From Longirhabdus pacifica (lineage in GTDB: Bacteria > Bacillota > Bacilli > Paenibacillales > DSM-105158), in the NCBI RefSeq assembly GCF_004115085.1, contig NZ_QXJP01000007.1, positions 1-64,000 of the forward strand: 64,000 nucleotides of DNA, in the 5' to 3' direction. Positions within the stretch are counted from its first letter, which is position 1, and each line of letters starts with the position of its first letter. The notes beneath the pieces are model-generated. The model saw only the letters and a list, made by a program, of their open reading frames with translations, ran no database searches and had not been told where the DNA came from. This document shows, one piece after another, positions 37,791 to 47,122 of the stretch. The translations under genes and the position numbers were made by a program.

Positions 37791-37895
37791 GTCCGTTTCA
37801 TCCTTTCATTGTGATCTTGATTATTCATAATGCTCCAGATCGTATCCCTTTATTTCACCTTCTATCTTATAAAAATGGTAGATTCTTATCATCTA

Positions 37896-39035
37896 TCAAC
37901 ACGACATGGTGAGAATGTAGATTTCGTTGTCTATACCTTCCTTTTCAATTGGTGACATATGTGGTGGTGTGCATATCACGCTGTAACCGTAGTCCCCTAT
38001 CCTATTATAGCTTTTGATGATTGGAGTGACTGAAATATGGGAAAAATCAATTACCTCATGACTTATTTGATCTATAAAAGCTCTTCTTTCTTCACTCCAA
38101 ATAAAACATTGATGCAGTTTGTCTTCTTTGACTACAAACCATCCCCTACTCATTTCGGTTCTAAATTCAAATAAATATTTACCGTTAGCTAATTTCTCAG
38201 CTTTATATATGTTATATATTATATCCTCTACGGTAAAGAGCTCACTTATTTCCACTGTCCCGTCTGCATGGATTGCGCCAACACACATAGTGTGAGCTCT
38301 ATTAAACACAATGTGACTTGTTCTGTCAAAATGCAAATGCATGATTTGTACACCATGTACAACAAGTTGGTCCAGCTTCCTCTCTTGCAACACATTACAT
38401 GCTATATCTATCTGTCTGTGAAGTGTATACCCCTCATCATGTACAACCTTCAACACATGTATTTCATTATCATGGATATATACTTTATTATTTATTGGTT
38501 TAGGCACTTTCTTGATTTTGTCTGATATGATTCTATTCTCTTCCAAATGTATTCTTCTTAATTTATCCTGCTTTTTATTGTCCCATGAATCTATAGCATA
38601 CATAAAAACCTGTTGATCGATATAACCAACAAAATGTCCTACAAATTCTCTTTTTCCTTTTTGCTTTTCTAAGGATTCTCTGTCACGTAAGGGCAGTAAG
38701 TATTCTTTTTCAGAAGGAAATACACTTGCCATAACCCAAGGTTCATTTTCCACTGTTTTAAACAAGGAGAATGGTCCAATTATTTTAGCTGTTTCTTCTA
38801 GTGAATCTATCACCGTTCCTGTTTGATCCATCCAAGTGTGCAGTATAGCCTCCGCGAAAAATTTGCAATCAGAATAAACTTTTATACAACATATCACATC
38901 TTCTTCTAAAGCTATACTATCCTCTATGTCTATCTTTCTTTCGCTACGAACTGTGGTGAAGTGTCCACTTGGCATTTGCTGTACTTCCACCTGTAACTCA
39001 ATGCCTTTTACAACGAGCTTTTGCTCTGTCTTCAT
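37896..39035 (-). CDS. Unrecognised 379-residue soluble protein
   Basis: I do not recognise this protein. It has no signal peptide and no membrane segment. Short beta-strand-like stretches with recurrent F-x-YAIDSWD, VYIHDNEIHVLKVV and KYLFEFRTEMSRGWFVV patterns suggest a beta-propeller-like build. GGAGGGG lies before the ATG and the frame is intact. It is monocistronic, between the acetyltransferase and the methyltransferase on the same strand. Confidence 0.6.
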   Translation of the reverse strand: MKTEQKLVVKGIELQVEVQQMPSGHFTTVRSERKIDIEDSIALEEDVICCIKVYSDCKFFAEAILHTWMDQTGTVIDSLEETAKIIGPFSLFKTVENEPWVMASVFPSEKEYLLPLRDRESLEKQKGKREFVGHFVGYIDQQVFMYAIDSWDNKKQDKLRRIHLEENRIISDKIKKVPKPINNKVYIHDNEIHVLKVVHDEGYTLHRQIDIACNVLQERKLDQLVVHGVQIMHLHFDRTSHIVFNRAHTMCVGAIHADGTVEISELFTVEDIIYNIYKAEKLANGKYLFEFRTEMSRGWFVVKEDKLHQCFIWSEERRAFIDQISHEVIDFSHISVTPIIKSYNRIGDYGYSVICTPPHMSPIEKEGIDNEIYILTMSC

Positions 39036-39260
39036 ATCTACCCCTCCAATGTGATGCTCCCATGCCGCTGTTCTTTATACGCTAATGGGACTACTTTCTA
39101 CTATGATGCACATTACATGTTACTATATTGAATCAGCACAGTAAAGCAAACATTTCATAAGGATTGATGATATGGCGTATTGTATCCTGTTATTTTATTT
39201 ATACATCCTATCTACTTCCACGAGTGTACCTTTTGAAAATATCAGTTTATCCATCCCATG

Positions 39261-40013
39261 TTATACTTTTCCCACATAACTAGTCGTTATATTCGGGAGT
39301 GTAATGACACCATCTACACTATGCGTATAAAAAAGTTGCGTTAAAGCCATAACAAACGGTTTGTAGTTCGCATCCGTTGGCTTTGGGGCATACGAAGCAG
39401 ACAAATTCCTACCAATAAACCCATCTAGATTGCATACGATATGGTTGTCAAAAGACTGTTCCTCAAATTCCCCTTTTTTGAAAAAAGCAGTTAGTTCTGC
39501 CCTTTCCTCTTCACTTTTTCCACTAAACCCTGTAAACCCTTCGCAAAATGTTTCGCATAGGCTTCGATTTGCGATCACAATTGGATCATCTTCCACACGA
39601 TTGTTCCACACTAAAATAACTTTTCCATCACGCTTCAGTATTCTTTGACATTCAATTTTAAATTTATCATGGTCAAACCAGTGAAATGCTTGAGCTACCG
39701 TAATAAAATCAATACTATGTTCGGATATACTACTCTGCTCTGCTGTTGCGTTAATAGAAATAAACTTAGGATGATGTTTCAACCTCTTTTCAACACTTAG
39801 ACGCATTTCCTCATTGGGCTCTACCGCAATCACTTTGTTTCCTTTATGTAATAATTGTTCCGTAAGTATTCCTGTTCCTGAACCTATATCTGCTATGGAA
39901 TGATGCTCTTGTACACCTAATTGTTGATAGAGATAAGCGATGAATGCTTTTGGATAAGACGGTCTAAACTTTTGGTACATTTCAGATTTCTCATTAAATT
40001 TTTTTGTATTCAT
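39261..40013 (-). CDS. Class I SAM-dependent methyltransferase
   Basis: This 250-residue Methyltransf_11-type enzyme shows motif I (IADIGSGTGILTEQLL, about 41-56), acidic VEPNEEM after strand 2, AQAFHWFDHDKF, and VILVWNNR before strand 5. The substrate is unknown; such stand-alone enzymes often act on small molecules. AAAGGAGC precedes the ATG. It is divergent from the MerR gene. Confidence 0.83.
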   Translation of the reverse strand: MNTKKFNEKSEMYQKFRPSYPKAFIAYLYQQLGVQEHHSIADIGSGTGILTEQLLHKGNKVIAVEPNEEMRLSVEKRLKHHPKFISINATAEQSSISEHSIDFITVAQAFHWFDHDKFKIECQRILKRDGKVILVWNNRVEDDPIVIANRSLCETFCEGFTGFSGKSEEERAELTAFFKKGEFEEQSFDNHIVCNLDGFIGRNLSASYAPKPTDANYKPFVMALTQLFYTHSVDGVITLPNITTSYVGKV

Positions 40014-40213
40014 CCTGTGCTCCTTTCTATAGTTCTTTTATGACGTGTTGACCACATAACTGAAAGCGTTTTCTTTATTGTATCATGGAAAGTAAAGTTT
40101 ATTTTCAGTATATCATACTTAGATATCTAATATTTTCCAAAAAAATATTAATACAATCGTCTTTACATTTACGCAACGTAAACGTGTAATATCATTTGTA
40201 GGAGGTGATCACA

Positions 40214-40987
40214 TTGGAATACACCGTACAAAAACTTGCGAATATAGCTGGTATCAGTGCTCGCACATTAAGATACTACGACGAAATAAATATATTGAAA
40301 CCAGCAAACATAAACGAATCGGGTTATCGCATTTACGGGGAAGCAGAAGTGGATTGTCTGCAACAAATTTTATTTTACAAAGCATTAGGCGTTCCATTAG
40401 ATGAAATTAAAATCATCATCACCTCGCCAGATTTTAATGTGACAGCAGCATTGGAGAAACATCTAGAGCAACTTTTACAACAACAAGAACAGCTAGATAC
40501 ACTTATCGCCAATGTAGAAAAAACAATATTAGTAAAGAAAGGAGAAACAACGATGACGGATCAAGAGAAATTTGAAGGATTGAAACAAAAAATGCTAGCA
40601 GAAAATGAACAACAATACGGAAAAGAATTAAGGCAAAAGTATGGAGATAAGCAAATAAATCAAACCAATGAAAAATTAAAAAAGATGACCTCAGCACAAC
40701 ATGATGAGCTAAACCAGGTAGAGTCCGCCTTATTCGAAATATTGCATAAAGCAGTTGTAGATGGAGAAGATCCTGCTGGCGAAATGGGACAGAGAGCGGC
40801 AACATACCACAAGAAATGGCTATCCTTTTACTGGGAAGCATACAGCAAAGAGGCACATGCAGGCGTAGCGCAAATGTACGTGGAAGATGAACGTTTCACA
40901 GCTTATTATGACAAAGACGTGGCAGGAACCGCTGTATTTTTAAGGGATGCCATTTGGTCCTTTGTAGGAAAACAACCTAATGCATAA
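40214..40987 (+). CDS. MerR-family regulator with TipA-S domain (TipAL-like)
   Basis: The protein is about 257 residues: an N-terminal MerR winged helix (YTVQKLANIAGISARTLRYYDE), a long dimerisation helix (~75-110), and a C-terminal TipA-S ligand-binding domain (~125-255). TipAL-type activators sense thiopeptide or other multidrug ligands. Translation probably starts at TTG 40214 after AGGAGGTGATC; GTG 40205 lies within that site. An internal ATG at 40554, preceded by GAAAGGAG, could yield the stand-alone TipA-S form, as known for tipA. Confidence 0.85.
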   Translation: MEYTVQKLANIAGISARTLRYYDEINILKPANINESGYRIYGEAEVDCLQQILFYKALGVPLDEIKIIITSPDFNVTAALEKHLEQLLQQQEQLDTLIANVEKTILVKKGETTMTDQEKFEGLKQKMLAENEQQYGKELRQKYGDKQINQTNEKLKKMTSAQHDELNQVESALFEILHKAVVDGEDPAGEMGQRAATYHKKWLSFYWEAYSKEAHAGVAQMYVEDERFTAYYDKDVAGTAVFLRDAIWSFVGKQPNA

Positions 40988-41019
40988 TGTTAAAACCGTC
41001 TACAACATGACTACATGTA

Positions 41020-41052
41020 GATGACTTCAAGATAGAGGAGTCATCTTTTTTT
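41020..41052 (+). terminator. Terminator of the MerR gene
   Basis: GATGACT and AGTCATC pair around a 12-nt loop and are followed by seven T. Confidence 0.8.
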
Positions 41053-41124
41053 CATACTCCAAAAAACATGGGGTATACACCTTGTTTATGCCATTTCACT
41101 TCAATTTTTATTTATAAAAACGTA

Positions 41125-41155
41125 TTGATCTGGCCTAGGCCCCATCTCTTATACT
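41125..41155 (+). promoter_or_regulatory. Candidate promoter and palindromic operator of the peptidase array
   Basis: TTGATC (41125-41130) and TATACT (41150-41155) are 19 bp apart, with GGCCTAGGCC (41132-41141) between them. A GC-only palindrome in AT-rich DNA at this position suits a regulator site. The spacing is longer than ideal. Confidence 0.35.
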
Positions 41156-41324
41156 ATGATATAAAGATAAGATCAAGATAAAGATAGAATAAAGTTATAG
41201 TTAAAACTAAAGCAGTACCAGGAACCATCTCATTTCACCATTTTCATTACATACATGAGTAAGTCATCTACTAGAATACTACTAGCTCATCCTAATAACA
41301 TTACTTGAACAAAGGAGTGTTACC

Positions 41325-43103
41325 ATGATCACATTTCAAAAAGCAGATGTAGAGAAATTCTTTAGCACAAAATCTATCACGACCTTCTCCATTAATCATG
41401 ACGAAACACAATGCGTATTCAGCACCAATATCACAGGTAAATATAATTTATGGGCCATGGACTTACCTCAAACTTATCCTTACCAAGTTACCTTTCAAGA
41501 TCAAAGTACGCAACACATTATTCATGACAAAGAAGGACAGTTTATTATCGTTGGAATGGATTGCGACGGAGACGAAAATACGCAATTGTACGCCATTCCA
41601 CTACAAGGAGGAGAACTTGTTCCTATCAGTGTAGAAGAAGGTGAAAAGCATAGTAGCCCCATGTTATCTGCTGACGGGAAAAAGCAATATTTCACTTCTA
41701 CTAAAAACAATCCTACCTACTTAAACTTATACTGCTATGACTTCCAATCGGAAGAAATCTCACTTCTACACGAAGGCCAAGATGCACCTATGGGTGTATT
41801 AAGCAAGAGCCCAGATGATAGCAGCTTTGTTTTATTACAATCATCATCCAATTCTGAAGCACAATTAACAGTATTAAAAGACGGAGAATTGCACCCTTTC
41901 ACCAATACATCTGGAGCGGTATGCAGTGTCGTATACATTAATAAAGATGAAGTGTACTATACCACCACAGAAGGTAGTGATTTTGGATATTTAGCGAAAT
42001 TGGATATCACATCGATGCAATCTTCGAAAATACTGTCACTAGAAAAAGAAGATTTCAGATCCCTTGCTTTCGATAAAAAAAATAAACGTATTTACATCAT
42101 TTCGGGAAAAGGAGTCATCGATCACTTATATTGTTACGACCTGCATACTCAAAAGCATACTCATATCCCTCTACCTATCGCCTGTGTCGATAGCATCGAA
42201 GTAGCGGAATCTGGCAATCTATATGTATTGGGTCGAAGCGCACACAAACCTCATAATTTGTATAAGAAGAAAGTCAACAGCGAAACATGGACACCATTAT
42301 CAAACCATAACGTACCCGGTGTTTCTCTTGAACAGATGGTAGATCCAGACGTGATTTCTTATCCTTCTGTAGATGGCTTACAAATCGAAGCGTTACTCTA
42401 CAAGCCTAAACCTGAAGTAGATAATGGACATGTTATTTTGTGGCCTCACGGTGGGCCGCAATCATGTGAGCGAAAAAGCTTTCGTGCTATTTTCCAATTC
42501 ATCACCTATGCTGGCTATACCATTTTCGCTCCTAACTTTCGAGGCTCGTCTCATTACGGTCTATCTTTCATGAGAATGGTAGAAAGGAATTGGGGAGCAG
42601 AACCAAGACTGGATCATATTGCTGGTTTAGAATACTTGTTTAAGCAAGGGCTGGCAGATCGAGATAAAGTTTTCCTCATGGGTAGAAGTTACGGTGGCTA
42701 CATGTCCCTCTTACTACATGGTAGACATGCGGATTATTTTAAAGCTGTAGTAGGTATTTGTGGTCCTAGCAATTTATTTTCCTTCATCGACTCCGTACCA
42801 GAACATTGGAAACCATTGATGGACAACTGGGTTGGGAATCCAGAGAAAGATAAAGCAATGCTTACAGCCTTTTCTCCTCATACGTATGTGGACGGCATGA
42901 CCAAACCCATGCTCATCATTCAAGGGGCACAAGATCCTCGCGTCGTGAAAGCGGAATCAGATCAGATCGTGCAATTACTTCGAGATAAGGGGCGAGAAGT
43001 ACGATATATTATATTTGAAGATGAAGGGCACGATTTTAATAAAAAAGAGAATGAAATGACGTTAAATCGTGAAATTTTGAAGTTTTTCAATTACTATTTG
43101 TAA
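41325..43103 (+). CDS. S9 prolyl-oligopeptidase family peptidase, tandem copy 1
   Basis: This is a 592-residue, leaderless, presumably cytosolic serine peptidase of the acylaminoacyl/dipeptidyl peptidase type (COG1506-like). An N-terminal beta-propeller (about 20-330, repeats such as LYAIPLQGGELVPIS and YFTSTKNNPTYLNLY) precedes the alpha/beta hydrolase domain. The triad is Ser455 (GRSYGGYMS), Asp537 (GAQDPRVV) and His569 (DEGHDF). It is unique in the array in having Arg before the Ser. AAAGGAGTGTTACC precedes the ATG. Closest to copy 2. Confidence 0.9.
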   Translation: MITFQKADVEKFFSTKSITTFSINHDETQCVFSTNITGKYNLWAMDLPQTYPYQVTFQDQSTQHIIHDKEGQFIIVGMDCDGDENTQLYAIPLQGGELVPISVEEGEKHSSPMLSADGKKQYFTSTKNNPTYLNLYCYDFQSEEISLLHEGQDAPMGVLSKSPDDSSFVLLQSSSNSEAQLTVLKDGELHPFTNTSGAVCSVVYINKDEVYYTTTEGSDFGYLAKLDITSMQSSKILSLEKEDFRSLAFDKKNKRIYIISGKGVIDHLYCYDLHTQKHTHIPLPIACVDSIEVAESGNLYVLGRSAHKPHNLYKKKVNSETWTPLSNHNVPGVSLEQMVDPDVISYPSVDGLQIEALLYKPKPEVDNGHVILWPHGGPQSCERKSFRAIFQFITYAGYTIFAPNFRGSSHYGLSFMRMVERNWGAEPRLDHIAGLEYLFKQGLADRDKVFLMGRSYGGYMSLLLHGRHADYFKAVVGICGPSNLFSFIDSVPEHWKPLMDNWVGNPEKDKAMLTAFSPHTYVDGMTKPMLIIQGAQDPRVVKAESDQIVQLLRDKGREVRYIIFEDEGHDFNKKENEMTLNREILKFFNYYL

Positions 43104-43197
43104 TTACTATTTTCATTACATGTCTGCTATTTGCAACCAATAGGAATAAAGTAGTTATATGTACCACCATGTATTCATTAAACAAAGGAGTGTTACT

Positions 43198-44976
43198 ATG
43201 ATCACATTTCAAAAAACAGATGTAGAAAAATTTTTCAATACAAAATCCATTACCACATTCTCTATTAATCATGACGAAACACAATGTGTATTCAGCACGA
43301 ACTTTACAGGTAAACAGAATTTATGGGCCATGGACTTACCTCATACTTATCCTTACCAAATCACCTTTCAAGATCAAAGTACCCAGTACATTGTTCACGA
43401 TAAAAAAGGCGAGTTTATTATTGCTGGTATGGATCGCGATGGAGATGAAAATACGCAATTGTACGCTATTCCACCGCAAGGAGGAGAACTTGTCCCTATC
43501 AGTGTAGAAGAAGGTGAAAAGCATAGTAGCCCCATGTTATCTGCTGACGGGAAAAAGCTATATTTCACTTCTACTAAAAACAATCCTACCTACTTTAACT
43601 TATACTGCTATGACTTCCAATCGGAAGAAATCTCACTTCTACACGAAGGCCAAGATGCACCTATGGGTGTATTAAGCAAGAGCCCAGATGACAGCAGTTT
43701 TGTTTTATTGAAGATATTATCTAACACAGAAGCGAACATGGTGCTTTTGAAAAATGGAGAAGAACATCATATCACCACAACTTCAGTCACGACAGCGGGT
43801 GCTGTTTTTACTAGTGATAACGAGTTGTATTATACAACGACTGAAAATGCTGACTTTGGTTACTTAGCGAAATTTGATCTAAACACCATGCAATCTACTA
43901 CAATATTAGCATTAGAAAAAGAAGACTTTACGTCCCTTTCTTTTGATAAACAAAATCAATGTATTTACATTGTTGCTGGGAAAGGAGTAGTAGATCATTT
44001 ATATCGTTATGATCTCCATACTCAAAGCCATACCCTTGTATCATTACCTGTGGATTGCTTGGATCAGATCAAAGTAGCGGAATCCGGCAATTTATATGTG
44101 TTAGGACGCAGTGCAAACAAACCTCATAACCTGTATATGCAAAAAGTGGAGGGTGAAACGTGGACACCACTATCGAACATAAACGTACCTGGCGTTTCAA
44201 TTGAAGAAATGGTAGAACCTGACGTCATTTCCTATCCATCTGTGGATGGCTTACAAATTGAAGCATTGCTTTTCAAACCTAAACCTGAAGTAGATAATGG
44301 TCATATTATTTTATGGCCTCACGGTGGGCCTCAGGCATCCGAGCGAAAAAACTTTCGCGCACTGTTTCAATTCATCACATACTCTGGCTACACCCTCTTC
44401 GCCCCGAACTTCCGTGGCTCATCAGATTACGGTTTATCTTTCATGAAGATGGTAGAAAGAAACTGGGGAGCAGAACCAAGACTAGACAATATTGCAGGCT
44501 TAGAGTACTTATTTGAGCATGGTCTAGCAGAGCGAGATAAAGTATTTCTTATGGGCGGAAGCTACGGCGGTTACATGGCGCTCTTGCTACATGGCAGACA
44601 TAGTGAATATTTTAAAGCCATAGTAGATATTTGCGGTCCTAGCAATTTATTTTCCTTCATCGATACCGTACCAGAACATTGGAAACCACTAATGGACAAG
44701 TGGGTCGGTAATACAGAGAAAGATAAAGACCTGCTTATGGAGTTTTCCCCACATACATATGTCGACGGTATGACAAAACCAATGATGATTATCCAAGGTG
44801 CAAACGACCCACGCGTTGTAAAAGCGGAATCAGATCAAATTGTGCAGCAATTGAAAGACAAAGGGCGAGAAGTAAAATATATCGTCATGGAAGATGAAGG
44901 TCACGGTTTTAGTAAGAAAAAAAATGAAATCAAAGTATATCGTGAAATCTTGAAGTTTTTCAATTCATTTTTGTAA
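43198..44976 (+). CDS. S9 prolyl-oligopeptidase family peptidase, tandem copy 2
   Basis: This copy is 592 residues from ATG 43198 (AAAGGAGTGTTACT upstream; an in-frame ATG at 43159 is rejected for lack of a site). Layout and triad are as in copy 1: Ser455 (GGSYGGYMA), Asp537 (GANDPRVV), His569 (DEGHGF). It is 94 bp downstream of copy 1, probably cotranscribed. A ~215-bp block of the propeller (43495-43709) is almost identical to copy 1, whereas flanking sequence is much more diverged, pointing to gene conversion. Confidence 0.9.
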   Translation: MITFQKTDVEKFFNTKSITTFSINHDETQCVFSTNFTGKQNLWAMDLPHTYPYQITFQDQSTQYIVHDKKGEFIIAGMDRDGDENTQLYAIPPQGGELVPISVEEGEKHSSPMLSADGKKLYFTSTKNNPTYFNLYCYDFQSEEISLLHEGQDAPMGVLSKSPDDSSFVLLKILSNTEANMVLLKNGEEHHITTTSVTTAGAVFTSDNELYYTTTENADFGYLAKFDLNTMQSTTILALEKEDFTSLSFDKQNQCIYIVAGKGVVDHLYRYDLHTQSHTLVSLPVDCLDQIKVAESGNLYVLGRSANKPHNLYMQKVEGETWTPLSNINVPGVSIEEMVEPDVISYPSVDGLQIEALLFKPKPEVDNGHIILWPHGGPQASERKNFRALFQFITYSGYTLFAPNFRGSSDYGLSFMKMVERNWGAEPRLDNIAGLEYLFEHGLAERDKVFLMGGSYGGYMALLLHGRHSEYFKAIVDICGPSNLFSFIDTVPEHWKPLMDKWVGNTEKDKDLLMEFSPHTYVDGMTKPMMIIQGANDPRVVKAESDQIVQQLKDKGREVKYIVMEDEGHGFSKKKNEIKVYREILKFFNSFL

Positions 44977-45036
44977 TGAGCTAGTGATTGAACTAGTAAT
45001 GAATCATTGATTAATTAGTAACGAGTTAATATGGAG

Positions 45037-45092
45037 TGAATACATCATAAAGGGCAGTATACACTGTCCTTTATTCCACCCAAACATGTTGG
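45037..45092 (+). repeat. Peptidase-array spacer repeat, copy A
   Basis: This 56-bp spacer segment (starting TGAATACATCATAAAGGGCA, ending AAACATGTTGG) is repeated at 46987-47042. It contains the stem AAAGGGCAGT-ATAC-ACTGTCCTTT. Confidence 0.8.
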
Positions 45093-45164
45093 AATGGACA
45101 CACTACATCAGGAAAATTTTATACAAACATATTATTAAAATCAAAAAAATGAAGGAGGATTATT

Positions 45165-46943
45165 ATGATTACATTTGAAAAAACAGGCGTGGAAAAATTT
45201 CTGAATACAAAGTATATCTCCATGTTTTCTATTAATCACGATGAGACACAATGTGTATTTAGTACGAACATTACAGGTCAATTTAATGTATGGGCAATGG
45301 ATTTACCGGATACGTATCCGTATCAGATCACATTTCAAGATCAAAGCTGTCAATATATTACACATGACAAAGAAGGCAAATTTATTATTGTAGGAATAGA
45401 CCAAGACGGAGACGAAAACACACAATTATATGCCGTTCCACCGCAAGGAGGAGAAATCGTTCCTGTTAGTGTAGAAGAAGGGGAAAGACATATTAATCCT
45501 ATCCTATCAGATGATGGACAAAAGTTATACTACACTTCCACTAAAAACAACCCATCCTATTTAAATCTATACTGTCAAGACTTTCGCAGTGGGGAAATTA
45601 CACTCATTCATGAAGGAAAAGATTTTCCAACTCATGTATTAAATATGAACCCAGATGAAAGCTGTTTCGTTCTATTAAAAGGATTATCGAGATCTGAAAA
45701 CGAGATGATCCTTTTAAAAGACGGAAAAGAAGTGACATTCAGTTATACTTCTTATGATGCATACAGTACTGTGTTTACTACAAACAACGAATTATATTAT
45801 ACAACGACAGCAGGTGCGGATTTTGGTTATTTAGCCAAATTAGATCTCACTACGATGCAGTCTACAACAATATTGTCACTAGAAAATGAAAATCTCAAAA
45901 CGATCTCCTTCGATAAAAAACATAACCTCCTTTACATCGTTGCTAGCAAAGGCGTAGTAGATCAATTATATCAATACGACCTCACGTCTAACTTACATAC
46001 CCTTGTACCTATGCCTGTCGATTGCGTGGACAGTATCAAAGTAGCGGAATCTGGCAATGTATACGTATTAGGCAGCACAGCAACCAAACCAGAAAACATG
46101 TATATGAAAAAAGTAGATGCTAATGAGTGGACGTCGTTAACTCATCATAAAGTGCCTGGTGTTACTACGGAAGAAATGATAGAGCCAGATATTATTACCT
46201 ACCCTTCTGTAGATGGATTAGAGATCGAAGCATTACTGTACAGACCGAAACCAGAAGTAGATAACGGACATGTTATTTTATGGCCTCACGGTGGGCCGCA
46301 AGCATCTGAACGAAAAATGTTTACAGCCTTATTTCAGTTGTTGCCTTACTGTGGGTTTAGTGTGTTTGCTCCAAATTTTAGAGGTTCATCGGGTTACGGT
46401 TTATCTTTTATGCAAATGGTGGAAAGGAACTTTGGCGGTGAACCCAGACTAGACAACATTGCAGGGTTAGAATACTTATTTGAACAAGGACTAGCAGAGC
46501 GAGACAAAGTATTTGTTATGGGCGCAAGTTATGGAGGCTACATGGCACTCTTACTTCACGGTATGCATAGTGACTATTTTAAAGCCATTGTGGACATGTG
46601 TGGCCCAAGCAATTTATTTTCCCTTATTAATACGGTACCAGATCATTGGAAACCAGTAATGGATAAATGGGTTGGACATCCAGTAAAGGATAAAGACATG
46701 CTAACGAAATTTTCGCCAGATACGTATATAGACGGTATGACCAAACCAATGATGATTGTTCAAGGGGCCAATGACCCTCGTGTCGTGCAAGCCGAATCCG
46801 ATCAAATTGTACAGCAGCTGAGAGATAAAGGGCGGGAAGTAGAATATCTTCTATTTGAAGATGAAGGTCATGGTTTTGCTAAAAAAGAAAACGAAATTAA
46901 ATTGTATCGGGAAGTCTTAAAGTTTTTTAACAAGTATATGTAA
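45165..46943 (+). CDS. S9 prolyl-oligopeptidase family peptidase, tandem copy 3
   Basis: This 592-residue paralogue has Ser455 in GASYGGYMA, Asp537 in GANDPRVV and His569 in DEGHGF. It groups with copies 4 and 5 (shared QDFRSGEITLIHEGKD, LGSTATKPENMYMKKV), apart from copies 1-2. GAAGGAGG precedes the ATG. It is separated from copy 2 by 188 bp containing a stem-loop (AAAGGGCAGT/ACTGTCCTTT) that may partly terminate or process the upstream message. Confidence 0.9.
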   Translation: MITFEKTGVEKFLNTKYISMFSINHDETQCVFSTNITGQFNVWAMDLPDTYPYQITFQDQSCQYITHDKEGKFIIVGIDQDGDENTQLYAVPPQGGEIVPVSVEEGERHINPILSDDGQKLYYTSTKNNPSYLNLYCQDFRSGEITLIHEGKDFPTHVLNMNPDESCFVLLKGLSRSENEMILLKDGKEVTFSYTSYDAYSTVFTTNNELYYTTTAGADFGYLAKLDLTTMQSTTILSLENENLKTISFDKKHNLLYIVASKGVVDQLYQYDLTSNLHTLVPMPVDCVDSIKVAESGNVYVLGSTATKPENMYMKKVDANEWTSLTHHKVPGVTTEEMIEPDIITYPSVDGLEIEALLYRPKPEVDNGHVILWPHGGPQASERKMFTALFQLLPYCGFSVFAPNFRGSSGYGLSFMQMVERNFGGEPRLDNIAGLEYLFEQGLAERDKVFVMGASYGGYMALLLHGMHSDYFKAIVDMCGPSNLFSLINTVPDHWKPVMDKWVGHPVKDKDMLTKFSPDTYIDGMTKPMMIVQGANDPRVVQAESDQIVQQLRDKGREVEYLLFEDEGHGFAKKENEIKLYREVLKFFNKYM

Positions 46944-46986
46944 TACAGTGCAGCTAGTAATGAATGAGTGACGAGTGAACATTGGA

Positions 46987-47042
46987 TGAATACATCATAA
47001 AGGGCAGTATACACTATGCTTCATTCCATCCAAACATGTTGG
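46987..47042 (+). repeat. Peptidase-array spacer repeat, copy B
   Basis: This is the counterpart of 45037-45092 with about five substitutions. The changes break the stem, so only copy A keeps a good hairpin. Confidence 0.8.
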
Positions 47043-47122
47043 GAAACATGTTGAAATTGACATACTATATTAGACCAATCTAATATAAACATATTATTTA
47101 AATTGTATAGAGGAGTGTTATT

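Larger units (their letters stand above)
40988..41324. other. Intergenic region upstream of the S9 peptidase array
   Basis: This stretch holds the MerR gene terminator (41020-41052) and a candidate promoter with a perfect GGCCTAGGCC palindrome between its elements (41125-41155). A purine-rich AAGATAA-repeating tract (about 41160-41205) and roughly 120 bp of unstructured leader before the first peptidase gene follow. Confidence 0.5.
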
